Below, piece by piece: positions 22,972 to 31,142 of a stretch of 32,119 nucleotides of DNA; the first letter of the stretch is position 1, and each line of letters opens with the position of its first letter. The position numbers and the translations under genes are program-made. Source of the DNA: an uncultured Lachnospiraceae bacterium. Its GTDB lineage: Bacteria > Bacillota > Clostridia > Lachnospirales > Lachnospiraceae. The notes beneath the pieces are model-generated. The model had not been told where the DNA came from and ran no database searches. It worked only from the letters and a program-made list of their open reading frames with translations. The DNA lies in the NCBI GenBank assembly GCA_902798585.1, contig CADBXF010000020.1, positions 1 through 32,119 of the forward strand, written 5' to 3'.

Positions 22972-24342
22972 ATGAAACGGGGAGATATCGTTACCGGAAC
23001 CGTTGGGGAAACCACCTTTCCCAACCACGGAAGCATTTCATTCGACAATAGTAGAATCAAGGTAAAAGGCGTCTTGCCGGGGCAGACTGTCCAGGTGAGA
23101 ATCAAGCGGTCCTCGCAGGAGAAGGCAGAGGGAACGCTTCTTGCGGTCACTGCGCCGTCCCCGCTGGAGACAGCTTCGCCGCGCTGTCCGCAATTCGGAC
23201 GATGCGGGAGCTGTACGCTGCAGGCAATCCCGTACGAGGAGCAGCTGGCGCTCAAGGAGTCGCATATCCGCAGGCTTCTCTCACCGGTCGTGCGCAACGA
23301 AAACTGCCGATGGCTTCCGATTGCAGGCAGTCCATCCTCCTACGAGTACCGGAACAAGATGGAGTTTACCTTCGGCGATGAGTTCAAGGACGGACCGCTT
23401 GTTCTCGGTCAACACAAAAAGGGAAGCACCTACGACTTGGTGAGTGCGGAATGCTGCTGCCTGATCGATGAGGATGTGCGCAGCATCGTTCGCACAACCG
23501 TCGCCTATGTGACGGAGAAGGGGCTTCCGTTTTTTCATAAACTCAGGCATGAGGGGTATCTCAGACATCTGCTGGTGCGAAAAGCGAGAAAGACAGGAGA
23601 GATTCTTGTCGATATCGTGACGACAACGCAGGTCCAGTTTGACTGGAGCGAATGGGCTGCGAACATCGCATCGCTCCCGTTTGCAGGGCAGTTGCGGGGC
23701 GTGCTCCACACAGCGAACGATTCTCTGTCCGATACGATCAGGAACGACGGAACGAGAGTGCTGTACGGGGCGGAGAGCATCACCGAAGAGCTGCTCGGAC
23801 TGCAGTTCCGAATCACACCGTTTTCCTTCTTCCAGACGAACTCGGAGGGAGCTGAAGTGCTGTACAGCGCGGTTCGAGACCGCGTCCTTGAGGTCACCGG
23901 CGCATCCGGCGGAGTCATTTTCGATCTCTACAGCGGAACCGGAACCATCGGCCAGCTGTTGGCGCCGGTGGCGCGCAAGGTTGTCGGAATCGAGATTGTC
24001 GAAGAGGCGGTGGTTGCCGCCCGCGCCAACGCGGAACTGAACGGGCTGTCGAACTGTGAATTTGTCGCCGGCGATGTTTTGAAGAAGCTCGACGAGGTAG
24101 CGGAGCGTCCGGATTTCATCGTGCTCGACCCGCCCCGCGAGGGTGTCAATCCGAAGGCGCTGTCCAAGATCCTCGCCTACGGAGTGAATCATATGGTGTA
24201 CATTTCCTGCAAGCCGACATCGCTTGCAAATGACCTTGCGGCAATCCAGGATGCCGGCTACCGTGTCGTGAGCGTCCAGCCCGTTGATATGTTCCCGCAG
24301 ACGCCTCATGTGGAGACGATTGCATTGATATCAAAGGAATAA
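22972..24342 (+). CDS. rlmD: 23S rRNA (uracil-5)-methyltransferase RlmD (RumA family)
   Basis: The 456-residue protein has an N-terminal TRAM domain (about 1-60) and an iron-sulfur cluster set of Cys72, Cys78 and Cys81 with a fourth in the C161-C163 run. The methyltransferase fold carries SAM motif DLYSGTGTIGQLL, and the catalytic loops are LDPPREGVN and YISCKPTSL (Cys413, the nucleophile that attacks uracil C6). This is the RumA/RlmD-type layout for m5U formation in 23S rRNA. Firmicutes often have one enzyme (RlmCD) modifying both U747 and U1939, and which applies here cannot be told. The ATG follows AGGAG. rlmD starts the long + strand run of genes, although a 99-base gap separates it from the next. 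Confidence 0.93.
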   Translation: MKRGDIVTGTVGETTFPNHGSISFDNSRIKVKGVLPGQTVQVRIKRSSQEKAEGTLLAVTAPSPLETASPRCPQFGRCGSCTLQAIPYEEQLALKESHIRRLLSPVVRNENCRWLPIAGSPSSYEYRNKMEFTFGDEFKDGPLVLGQHKKGSTYDLVSAECCCLIDEDVRSIVRTTVAYVTEKGLPFFHKLRHEGYLRHLLVRKARKTGEILVDIVTTTQVQFDWSEWAANIASLPFAGQLRGVLHTANDSLSDTIRNDGTRVLYGAESITEELLGLQFRITPFSFFQTNSEGAEVLYSAVRDRVLEVTGASGGVIFDLYSGTGTIGQLLAPVARKVVGIEIVEEAVVAARANAELNGLSNCEFVAGDVLKKLDEVAERPDFIVLDPPREGVNPKALSKILAYGVNHMVYISCKPTSLANDLAAIQDAGYRVVSVQPVDMFPQTPHVETIALISKE

Positions 24343-24441
24343 CTACGACCGGCCGCATCACCGTCGTTCGGGTTATTTGCGGCAATACAGGAGGGGGCTT
24401 ATCGGAAGAGGCTCAACCGGAAAGGAATCAAAGGGGGGAGT

Positions 24442-25473
24442 ATGGAATTTAAGAAAGGCGGCGAAGCGACGAACTTGCAATCGGCAGGGTCTCCGACAGC
24501 GGAAGAGCAACGGGAGCGCATGCGGGAATTGTTTCTCGAAGGTCTCTCGGAAAATGATACCGAAAAACTGTTGCGGGTTCCGAAGAGCGATCTGCACAAC
24601 CATTCCACCAAAGGCTGCAGAAGGGCGTGGCTTTCCGAGCAGCTGAAGATTAAACTTCCGGAGCCGCCGGAAAGATTCGAGGGGCTTGCGGGAATGCAGG
24701 AGTGGTTTACGACCTTTGTCAAACCGTTCTGTGCAGGAAAGGAAGGCGGACTCATTCGATGGGAGGGAGCCTTCGCGGAAGCCGCACGGAACAACATCAA
24801 ACGGCTTTCGATGAACTTCGGAGCGCAGGAGATTGAACTGTTCGGCGGGATGTCGGCGTTCCGGAGGATAATCGAAGGATTTCGTTCAAAACATTGCCCG
24901 GATACGGTTTTTGAACCGGAGCTGACATATGTTTCCTGCTGTGATACGGAGGTGGAAGCGGCCCGAATCGAAAAGTATATTTCCGACGGCTTCTTTCGTT
25001 CTGTTGATGTGTGCGGAGGCGAGGATGTGAAACCCGTCGAGGCGTTTGTTCCCCTCTACCGTAAAGCCGAGCAGTACGGCCTGATGAAGCGAATGCATGT
25101 CGGCGAAAGCGGTTCCGCGGAAGATGTAAGACGGGCTGTGGAGGTTCTGGGACTTTCGGAGGTTCATCACGGGATTCATGCTGCCGAATCGGACGAGGTT
25201 ATGCGCTTCCTGGCGGATAACCGGATACAGCTGAATGTATGCCCGAGCAGCAATGTAAAACTCGGCTATGCGGATAGTTATAAAGACCATCCGATTAAGC
25301 TTCTTTACGAGAACGGAGTGAAGGTTACCGTCAACACCGATGACCTGCTGATTTTTGACAGCTCCGTCGAAAATGAATATCTGCTGTTGTATCAAGCGGG
25401 GACTCTGACGGCAAATCAGCTGAACGAGATTCGGGAATCGGCATTAACGGGGGAGATTTCATGCCTGAGATAA
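24442..25473 (+). CDS. Adenosine deaminase-like metal-dependent hydrolase
   Basis: The 343-residue protein shows every metal and catalytic residue of the adenosine deaminase superfamily in order. It has HxH as His52/His54 in SDLHNHSTKG, His219 and Glu222 in HVGESG (HAGE in classic enzymes), His242/243 in VHHGIHA, the NVCPSSN segment, and Asp300/Asp301 in NTDDLL. The residues around these sites differ from classic ADA (for example HNHSTKG against HVHLDGS). It is probably active but may accept another purine or related amine. It starts behind an AAAGGGGGGAG site, with a 50-residue N-terminal extension before the first motif. Its stop overlaps the next gene by 13 bases. Confidence 0.85.
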   Translation: MEFKKGGEATNLQSAGSPTAEEQRERMRELFLEGLSENDTEKLLRVPKSDLHNHSTKGCRRAWLSEQLKIKLPEPPERFEGLAGMQEWFTTFVKPFCAGKEGGLIRWEGAFAEAARNNIKRLSMNFGAQEIELFGGMSAFRRIIEGFRSKHCPDTVFEPELTYVSCCDTEVEAARIEKYISDGFFRSVDVCGGEDVKPVEAFVPLYRKAEQYGLMKRMHVGESGSAEDVRRAVEVLGLSEVHHGIHAAESDEVMRFLADNRIQLNVCPSSNVKLGYADSYKDHPIKLLYENGVKVTVNTDDLLIFDSSVENEYLLLYQAGTLTANQLNEIRESALTGEISCLR

Positions 25474-25979
25474 TTGCAATTCTGATGGAATCGGTCATAT
25501 TTATCGGTGTCGTTTGGTTATTGATCTTCGTCGCCGCGCTTTGGCATGAAATCGGTCATGCTCTCGGTTATATGCTTGCGACGCGGAATACGAAATGGCA
25601 TATCAGGGTCGGATGGGGAAAACGCCTTTTGAACACCGGGAGGTTGACGGTAAGCCTGCTCCCGTTTGACGGCTATTTTACACCGGCGGAGGACAAAATC
25701 GATACGGTTGCCAAGCTGGTCGCAACGCTTTCGGGAGGCCCGGCGGCATCACTCGTTTCGGTTGCAGGACTGGCGTTTCTGAAATTCGGAGGCGTCTCCT
25801 TCTCTTCGGGAATCTTTGCCTCCGACGCTGTCGCTTTTTTTATCGACTGTGCGCTTTCCGTCAATTTGTTTATCCTCATTTTGTCCGTGATTCCGGCGCA
25901 CTATTTCTGCGGAAAAATAAAGGGATTGGAAACCGACGGCCTGCAAATAATCAAAGCTGTAAAAAAATCGCGAAGCTAA
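25461..25979 (+). CDS. M50-like membrane zinc metallopeptidase family protein
   Basis: The 172-residue protein has HEIGHALGY at residues 29-37 inside its first hydrophobic helix, giving an HExxH site (His29, Glu30, His33) in the membrane. This is the arrangement of site-2 proteases (M50). Further hydrophobic segments lie at about 80-97 and 128-150, with SGGPAAS (93-99) before the second. The DG-containing motif (third metal ligand, LDG in classic M50) may be the LETDGLQI near the C-terminus or the FDGYF near residue 70. It is shorter than typical S2P and has no PDZ domain. It overlaps the deaminase-like gene by 13 bases with its ATG inside it, so the two are translationally coupled. Substrate unknown. 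Confidence 0.72.
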   Translation: MPEIIAILMESVIFIGVVWLLIFVAALWHEIGHALGYMLATRNTKWHIRVGWGKRLLNTGRLTVSLLPFDGYFTPAEDKIDTVAKLVATLSGGPAASLVSVAGLAFLKFGGVSFSSGIFASDAVAFFIDCALSVNLFILILSVIPAHYFCGKIKGLETDGLQIIKAVKKSRS

Positions 25980-26018
25980 CCGATACGGGGTGATGGTTTT
26001 ACGCGAAAGGAGACATCC

Positions 26019-26690
26019 ATGAAGATCTATGATATTTCACAGGAAGTGTTCGGGTGTGCGGTATACCCCGGCGATCCGTCACCGGAGCGAATTGTGATGC
26101 TTAAAAAGAGCGACGGCGCGGTGTGTAACCTAACTGCGATTACGATGTGTGCACACAACGGAACGCATGTGGATGCGCCGTACCATTTTCTGGACGAGGG
26201 AAAGAAACTGGATGAGGTTGACCTCGGAAAATGGGTCGGTTACGCCTATGTTGCGGAGCACGACGGCGAGATTACGGCAGCGGACGCCGAGCGGATTCTT
26301 GCCGATGCGCATGCAGCTGAGACGGCATGGAACAGCGGTCATGCGACGGGAACCGGAAGCGCTGCCGGGGGCGGAGACACCCGCTCGGAAGGCTCGGACT
26401 GCGATGCCGCGAAGCGCATTCTTGTGAAGGGAAGAGCGGTCATGACCGAGGAGGCAGCAAGGGTTTTTGCCAACGCACAGACGCTTTTGTTCGGCAACGA
26501 ATCGCAGACGGTCGGGCCGGAGGACGCTCCGATGGCGGTTCATATGATTATGCTCGGTGCCGACATGACGCTTCTTGAGGGAATTCGGCTTGCTGCGGTT
26601 CCGGAGGGAATCTATCTTCTGAACGCAGCGCCGATCAATTTGGGCGGCGCCGACGGAGCGCCCTGCAGGGCGATTTTGATTTCGATGTAA
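26019..26690 (+). CDS. Cyclase-family protein (kynurenine formamidase-like)
   Basis: The 223-residue protein carries the cyclase/KynB signature HNGTHVDAPYHF (residues 46-57), with its metal-binding His and Asp residues. An earlier DISQ start is typical of this alpha/beta amidase family, whose members hydrolyse N-formylkynurenine and related amides or catalyse isatin hydrolysis. Specificity is not set. A stretch of about 34 residues (98-131) is low-complexity (Gly, Ser, Thr, Ala-rich, ATGTGSAAGGGDTRSEG) and looks like an insertion in a domain that is otherwise compact. The ribosome site is AAAGGAGA. Confidence 0.82.
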   Translation: MKIYDISQEVFGCAVYPGDPSPERIVMLKKSDGAVCNLTAITMCAHNGTHVDAPYHFLDEGKKLDEVDLGKWVGYAYVAEHDGEITAADAERILADAHAAETAWNSGHATGTGSAAGGGDTRSEGSDCDAAKRILVKGRAVMTEEAARVFANAQTLLFGNESQTVGPEDAPMAVHMIMLGADMTLLEGIRLAAVPEGIYLLNAAPINLGGADGAPCRAILISM

Positions 26691-26714
26691 TGTTGTTTTT
26701 CAGGGGGGAAGATT

Positions 26715-28046
26715 ATGGCTTCGGGAATTGTACATCTTGCAATCACGAAAAAGATATGCGGGGACTATGCGTGCAGGAACAGGGAGCGGCTGAATTTCGG
26801 CGCGGTGCTTCCGGATTTTGCGGAGAATCGGCGGGCGGCACATCTGCTGGCCGTCGTCTGGGGGCGCAATAAGCGGACATATGATTTGAATGGATTTCGT
26901 GCGCGGTACGGAGAGCGCTTGCTGCAGGATGATTTGTATCTGGGATACTATCTGCATCTGGTGCAGGATGTGATTCACCGGCATTTTATGTATGACCGGT
27001 ACCATTGGAATCCGATTCCGGAAAATGTGAAACGGCTGCACAATGATTACGCCATTCTCAACAGATATGTGCGGGAAAACTACGGACTTGTAAACGATTT
27101 GACCGTGCCCGACGGCTTTGCTGCCGAGGACCTCGCGGGGATTGCGAAGTTTTATTCGGACGGACTTCTTGATTCGATGGGAAATTATTTCCGCGAGACC
27201 GGGGAAGGCGACATCTTTTTCTTCACAAAGGAGATGGCGGACGCCTTGATTGCCGAGGCGGCGGAAACCTGCCTTAAGGAACTGGAGGCTTTGCGACACG
27301 GGACCTCCGTCATGGACAGTTATGACCTTGCATGGGATAATCCCCCGTACTCCCTGCTGGAGACAACCCGCAACACACGAGATCTCGGCGGTTATCGGAT
27401 CGAGGATTCCGGGCGTGCCTCTTTGGAGAACTTCACGCGGGAGCTGCGAATTCTCCGAAGCGACGCCGCGTTGGAGCCGTCGGAGAAGGACCGCGAGTTT
27501 CTGCGCAGCATCGGCGTCACCACGGTCATAGACACAAGAGCCGAAGAGGAGACGGAGAGAAAACCGCACGGGCTTGCCGATGCGGAAGGCTTTACCTACC
27601 GCAATTTCCCTATCCCCGAGGGCGCTTCGATTCCGGAGAGCGTGGAGGCGGTTCCGGGAAGTTATTTTGCGATTGCACATGCGAAAAATATCGGGGACAT
27701 TTTCCGCTGTATCGCGGAGGCCGGGGGCGGCGTGATTGAAAACTGCTCCGCGGGCAAGGACCGGACAGGCGTAATCAGCACTTTGCTGCTGTGGCTGTGC
27801 GGCGTGCGAAGGTCGGACATCGTGTACGATTATATGCGCACGAAGGAAAATAACAGAGAACGATTCGGTTTAATCCGGCTGTATAATCCCGATATCGACA
27901 TGAATATCGTGATTCCGCGCGAGAGCTTTATCACGGATTTTATGGAGCGGATTGTTGAAGCGCACGGTACCGTCGAGGGGTATTTTGAGTCCGTCGGAAT
28001 CGGACCGGAGCTGCAGGAGAAAATCAGAAAAAAACTGTGTGGCTGA
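26715..28046 (+). CDS. Fusion of zinc-dependent phospholipase C-like domain and tyrosine-protein phosphatase domain
   Basis: The 443-residue protein has two parts. Residues 1-200 carry His in GIVHLAIT, GAVLPDF and the YYLHLVQDVIHRHF segment with several His and Asp, which match the metal-binding pattern of Zn-dependent phospholipase C (PLPC) domains by spacing and wording. Residues about 215-443 are an IphP/Y_phosphatase3-type phosphatase: TRNTRDLGGYR, a DTRAEEE acid region and the P-loop NCSAGKDRTG with Cys344 as nucleophile and Arg350. The His normally before the Cys is Asn343 here. Tyrosine-type phosphatases of this group also act on phosphoinositides. It lies in a run with a HAD phosphatase and a second phosphatase. 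Confidence 0.8.
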   Translation: MASGIVHLAITKKICGDYACRNRERLNFGAVLPDFAENRRAAHLLAVVWGRNKRTYDLNGFRARYGERLLQDDLYLGYYLHLVQDVIHRHFMYDRYHWNPIPENVKRLHNDYAILNRYVRENYGLVNDLTVPDGFAAEDLAGIAKFYSDGLLDSMGNYFRETGEGDIFFFTKEMADALIAEAAETCLKELEALRHGTSVMDSYDLAWDNPPYSLLETTRNTRDLGGYRIEDSGRASLENFTRELRILRSDAALEPSEKDREFLRSIGVTTVIDTRAEEETERKPHGLADAEGFTYRNFPIPEGASIPESVEAVPGSYFAIAHAKNIGDIFRCIAEAGGGVIENCSAGKDRTGVISTLLLWLCGVRRSDIVYDYMRTKENNRERFGLIRLYNPDIDMNIVIPRESFITDFMERIVEAHGTVEGYFESVGIGPELQEKIRKKLCG

Positions 28047-28058
28047 GGGGGAAGCAGG

Positions 28059-28910
28059 ATGGCTTTCAAAGAAGAGAAGGGGATTTCCGGCGGAACGCTG
28101 TATGTGACGGATCTGGACGGGACGCTGATGCGAAATGACGGTACTATCTCCGGGTACACGATTCGTACAATCAACGATTTGCTTGCTAAAGGTCTTGCGT
28201 TTACCTACGCTACGGCGCGGTCGATTGAGAGCGCACGGCCGATTGCGGGGGAGCTGCGGCTTACCCTGCCGGCGATTACGCGAAACGGTGCGGTGCTCGC
28301 CGACAACGCGACCGGAAGGCACCTTGAGAGAGCGATATTTTCCGGGAGCGAAGTGAAATTGATTAAGGAGCTGCTTCCGGAGCTTCCGCGGTATGGTTTT
28401 GTTTCATGCTTTCTCGGCGAAGAGATGCACCGCCTGTATATCGACGGACCGCGCTCCGCGGAACTGCAGGGCTATGTGGATTATTATGCGGATAACCCCA
28501 CCGTTCGCCCGGTGGCGACCGTGGAGGAACTTTTCTGCGGGCAGCCGGGGTATGTGACCCTCGTCGGTTCAAAGGACGAGGTCGCGCCGCTGTATAATCG
28601 CGTGAAGGGGTATTCGGGGTGGGAGACCCTGTTCCAGAAGGACACTTACCGCGATGAGTACTGGCTGGAGATCTGCCCGCAAAACTGCACGAAGGCGAAG
28701 ACCATCCGGAAGGTGAAGGAGCAGTACGGCTTTGAACGGCTGGTGGTGTTCGGCGACGGTCTCAACGATATTCCGATGTTTGATATCGCGGATGAGGCGT
28801 ACGCCGTGGAAAATGCCCTCGACGAATTGAAGCGCCATGCGACCGGCAATATCGGAAAGAACGAGGAGGACGCCGTCGCGGAATTTTTGAAAAAACGGAT
28901 GCAGGGATAA
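28059..28910 (+). CDS. HAD-superfamily Cof-type phosphatase (HAD-IIB)
   Basis: The 283-residue protein has DLDGT (Asp18 nucleophile, Asp20) after a beta strand (TLYVTDLDGT), a Thr/Ser-containing second motif, a cap domain in the middle, KAKTIRKVKEQYG as motif III Lys and GDGLNDIPMF as motif IV. This is the Cof-type IIB layout for small sugar-phosphate or FMN-type substrates. The start follows GGGGGAAG, and the gene begins 12 bases after the fusion gene, so coupling is likely. Substrate unknown. Confidence 0.9.
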   Translation: MAFKEEKGISGGTLYVTDLDGTLMRNDGTISGYTIRTINDLLAKGLAFTYATARSIESARPIAGELRLTLPAITRNGAVLADNATGRHLERAIFSGSEVKLIKELLPELPRYGFVSCFLGEEMHRLYIDGPRSAELQGYVDYYADNPTVRPVATVEELFCGQPGYVTLVGSKDEVAPLYNRVKGYSGWETLFQKDTYRDEYWLEICPQNCTKAKTIRKVKEQYGFERLVVFGDGLNDIPMFDIADEAYAVENALDELKRHATGNIGKNEEDAVAEFLKKRMQG

Positions 28911-28958
28911 CCGGATGACAACGGAAGAAACGGTTCCGATGCAGGAAGGTGGATTATT

Positions 28959-29480
28959 GTGGAAATCTGGGATTTGTACAATCTGAATTTCGAGGTCATC
29001 GGTGAGCATATCCGGGGCACGGAGATGCCGGAGAACGCGTATCATCTCGTGGTTCATGTCTGGATTCGGAACGCCGCCGGGCAATACCTGATGGCGCAGC
29101 GAAGTGCAAATAAGAAGACCTTCCCGTTTGCATGGGAATGTGTCGGCGGTTCGGTTCTGAAGGGAGAGGAGAGCCTTGCGGCTGCGCTGCGTGAGGTGCG
29201 TGAGGAGGTCGGAATCGTCCTTCGTCCGGAGGACGGGAGAAAAGTTTTGACGCAGATTCGCGACTCGGCCGGCGGGACCCGAGTGAATGATATCAACGAT
29301 GTATATCTGTTTTCCTACGACGGACCGGTCGTGCTTTCGGAGGCGTCGACGGATGAGGTCGCGCAGGCCCGGTGGATGACGCGCGAAGAAATTCTTGCGC
29401 TGGATCGACAGGGGAAGACGGTTCGCGTCATCAAGGACCTTTCGTATTTTACCGACAATGCGGACGGAGTGTTTGCGTGA
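28959..29480 (+). CDS. Nudix hydrolase (IPP isomerase-like branch)
   Basis: The 173-residue protein starts at a GTG (28959), supported by an AGGAAGGTGG ribosome site 6 bases upstream. It has a perfect Nudix box at residues 64-86 (GGSVLKGEESLAAALREVREEVGI). The N-terminus (WDLYNLNFEVIGEHIRG) and HVWI strand resemble the clostridial Nudix group of isopentenyl-diphosphate isomerase-like proteins. The family does not fix substrate. It is 48 bases after the HAD gene and belongs to the same run. Confidence 0.88.
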   Translation: MEIWDLYNLNFEVIGEHIRGTEMPENAYHLVVHVWIRNAAGQYLMAQRSANKKTFPFAWECVGGSVLKGEESLAAALREVREEVGIVLRPEDGRKVLTQIRDSAGGTRVNDINDVYLFSYDGPVVLSEASTDEVAQARWMTREEILALDRQGKTVRVIKDLSYFTDNADGVFA

Positions 29481-29563
29481 GCGCCTGATCGGCGAAGCGT
29501 CAAGGTCGGCGTTATGCGTGACACGGAGTGTATCAAAGGCGCTATACAACAACGGGAGGAAAA

Positions 29564-30073
29564 ATGGAAACCGATGCGGAGAAAAGCGTTTTCCGTCACG
29601 GCGGAGCCAGAAGGGCTACCGCGGAGGAGCTCGCTTTCATAAAAAAGAAACTGATTCCCGATGCGAGAGCGTCGGTTGCAATCGGGATAACGCTCTCCGT
29701 CATGCTGCTTTGCATAATCGCGTGGTTTGTGTACGGCATCCTCCGACAGAAGGGCATTTGGCTTGTTGTGCTTTCGCTCGCCGTTCAGCTTCTGATGCTG
29801 GGCGGAGTCGTCTGTATTCTCTCGCTGGTCGCCGTGGAGCTCGCCAGAATCCGCTGCCTTCGCCGGGGGAAAATCACGGTGGAGGATTGCGTGGTGAAGT
29901 CGGTGAGGTCCGAAGTTGTCGGCAGGCATCCCCATACGAAGATAACAGTGATAACAAGCTCGGGACAGCGGGAAAGTCTGCCGGGAAGCGCTGCGGGGCA
30001 TCACAGCGCCGGAATGAAGGCACTGCTTGTCCGGTATGACGGTAAACGCCGGATAAAGAATGATTTGGTATAG
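29564..30073 (+). CDS. Small membrane protein with two TM helices, unknown function
   Basis: I do not recognise this 169-residue protein. It begins at the ATG at 29564 behind GGGAGG; a longer in-frame reading from 29528 has no site. A basic N-terminus precedes two hydrophobic helices (about 38-60 and 66-90), and the soluble C-terminal part follows (about 91-169, with KITVEDCVVKSVRSEVVGRHPH). The C-terminal part is short and beta-like and may face the cytoplasm. The gene sits between the Nudix gene and the second phosphatase. Confidence 0.7.
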   Translation: METDAEKSVFRHGGARRATAEELAFIKKKLIPDARASVAIGITLSVMLLCIIAWFVYGILRQKGIWLVVLSLAVQLLMLGGVVCILSLVAVELARIRCLRRGKITVEDCVVKSVRSEVVGRHPHTKITVITSSGQRESLPGSAAGHHSAGMKALLVRYDGKRRIKNDLV

Positions 30074-30112
30074 CGATTTGCCTTGAAAATAAAGAGATAA
30101 CGGAGACGAAAA

Positions 30113-30808
30113 ATGATTCAGAATTTGCGGGATTTAGGCGGAATTCGGACCGTCACGGGGGCGACAATCAGGAGCGGATGCTTTGTCCGCTCGGCAAACC
30201 TTTCCTCGGCGGAGAAAGAGGACCTTGCGGGAATCTCCGAGGTCATAGATTTGAGGACGACGAGGGAGCGAACGGAGATTCCGGACCGGTTGTTCGGAAG
30301 AACCGGGCTCTCGATTCCGATTTTTGACGAGGTGCGAACTGGCGTCAGCCATGAGCGCGAGACGGAGAGAAAAGGGCCGCCGGACATGAGTATTCTGTAC
30401 CGGTGGATGGTGAAGGAGCATCAGGAATCTTTCGCGAAAGTGCTGACCGCAATCATGCAGCATGATTTTTCTGCAGGCGCGGTTTTGTGGCATTGCACGG
30501 AAGGGAAAGACCGCTGCGGTCTTACGACTGCCCTGTTGCTTGAGCTGCTCGGAGTCGATCGGCAGAGCATTATGGAGGATTACCTGAAGACCAATGCGGT
30601 CAATATTCCCAAGGCCGAGAAAATCAGGGAGAAGCTTCGGGCGGAGCACGGCGATGAGATTGCCGAGAGCGTGTATCGGGCATATATCGCGGATCGCGCT
30701 TATCTGGAAGGCGCCTGGAGCGTGATGGATGCGGACGCTCACTTTTTTGAGAGGTTCGGTTTTACGGAAGAGGAGCTTGCCTGCTTCCGCGCAAAAGTGA
30801 CTGAGTGA
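30113..30808 (+). CDS. Tyrosine-protein phosphatase (IphP/Y_phosphatase3 type)
   Basis: The 231-residue protein opens with the NLRDLGGIRT segment and has VIDLRTTRERTE as the second block. Its P-loop is WHCTEGKDRCGLTT, with the canonical His before Cys128 and Arg134. This is a complete active-site P-loop of the IphP group, which removes phosphate from tyrosine, and in some members from phosphoinositides or lipids. It is the intact counterpart of the phosphatase half of the fusion at 26715. Its gene starts 39 bases after the membrane protein gene. No typical kinase is adjacent. Confidence 0.88.
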   Translation: MIQNLRDLGGIRTVTGATIRSGCFVRSANLSSAEKEDLAGISEVIDLRTTRERTEIPDRLFGRTGLSIPIFDEVRTGVSHERETERKGPPDMSILYRWMVKEHQESFAKVLTAIMQHDFSAGAVLWHCTEGKDRCGLTTALLLELLGVDRQSIMEDYLKTNAVNIPKAEKIREKLRAEHGDEIAESVYRAYIADRAYLEGAWSVMDADAHFFERFGFTEEELACFRAKVTE

Positions 30809-30863
30809 CGGAATCCGGATTATCGGTATAAGAAAAGACAATCCGGCGGCCTGGGACAAGCAG

Positions 30864-30881
30864 GTTATAAATCTCTATAAC
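30864..30881. promoter_or_regulatory. Inverted repeat, operator-like
   Basis: GTTATAAATCTCTATAAC is a perfect 6-bp inverted repeat with a 6-base spacer, 59 bases upstream of the -35 box at 30941. A TTTATAAA-like sequence lies close by at 30898. Confidence 0.45.
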
Positions 30882-30910
30882 AGATGAAAATGTTGTGATT
30901 TATAAAACGC

Positions 30911-30943
30911 AAAAAACTTGCAGGAATCTTCGTAAAAAACTTG
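30911..30943 (+). repeat. Direct repeat AAAAAACTTG overlapping the -35 box
   Basis: AAAAAACTTG at 30911-30920 recurs exactly at 30934-30943, 23 bases on. The second copy runs into the TTGACA -35 box, so a protein bound there would touch the promoter. Confidence 0.6.
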
Positions 30944-30970
30944 ACATCCGCATGGTGTCGGGACTATACT
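30941..30970 (+). promoter_or_regulatory. Sigma-A promoter for the putative T7SS genes
   Basis: Perfect TTGACA (30941-30946), 18 bases, TATACT (30965-30970). A leader of about 165 bases follows before the first start codon. Confidence 0.75.
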
Positions 30971-31142
30971 ATTTTCAATTACAGTGTGACGGAATTTATT
31001 CGTCGCCGGTGACGGGTTAGCAGTTGTATTTCACATCGGAGGGTTCTGCACTGCGACAGCATTGTTGATTGCGGGAACGCCGAAAGATGCTTTTCAATAT
31101 TCAATATATTTGGGCACATCGTGCATGGGAGGAGGATATCCA

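Larger units (their letters stand above)
30809..31142 (+). promoter_or_regulatory. Gene-free regulatory region before the putative T7SS genes
   Basis: This 334-base stretch holds a CCGGATT/AATCCGG hairpin (30815-30846, without T-run), a palindrome at 30864, a direct repeat at 30911/30934, a strong promoter at 30941 and a roughly 170-base leader. An in-frame upstream reading from 31062 has no ribosome site. No RNA gene is recognised. Confidence 0.6.

Noticed and set aside
30815..30846. CCGGATT/AATCCGG hairpin after the phosphatase gene as a terminator
   Set aside because: It has an 18-base loop and no T-run, so I do not call it a terminator.
30976..31142. The roughly 165-base leader before the T7SS-like genes as a riboswitch
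   Set aside because: I see no known aptamer core and no terminator hairpin before the start codon, so there is no support for a named class.
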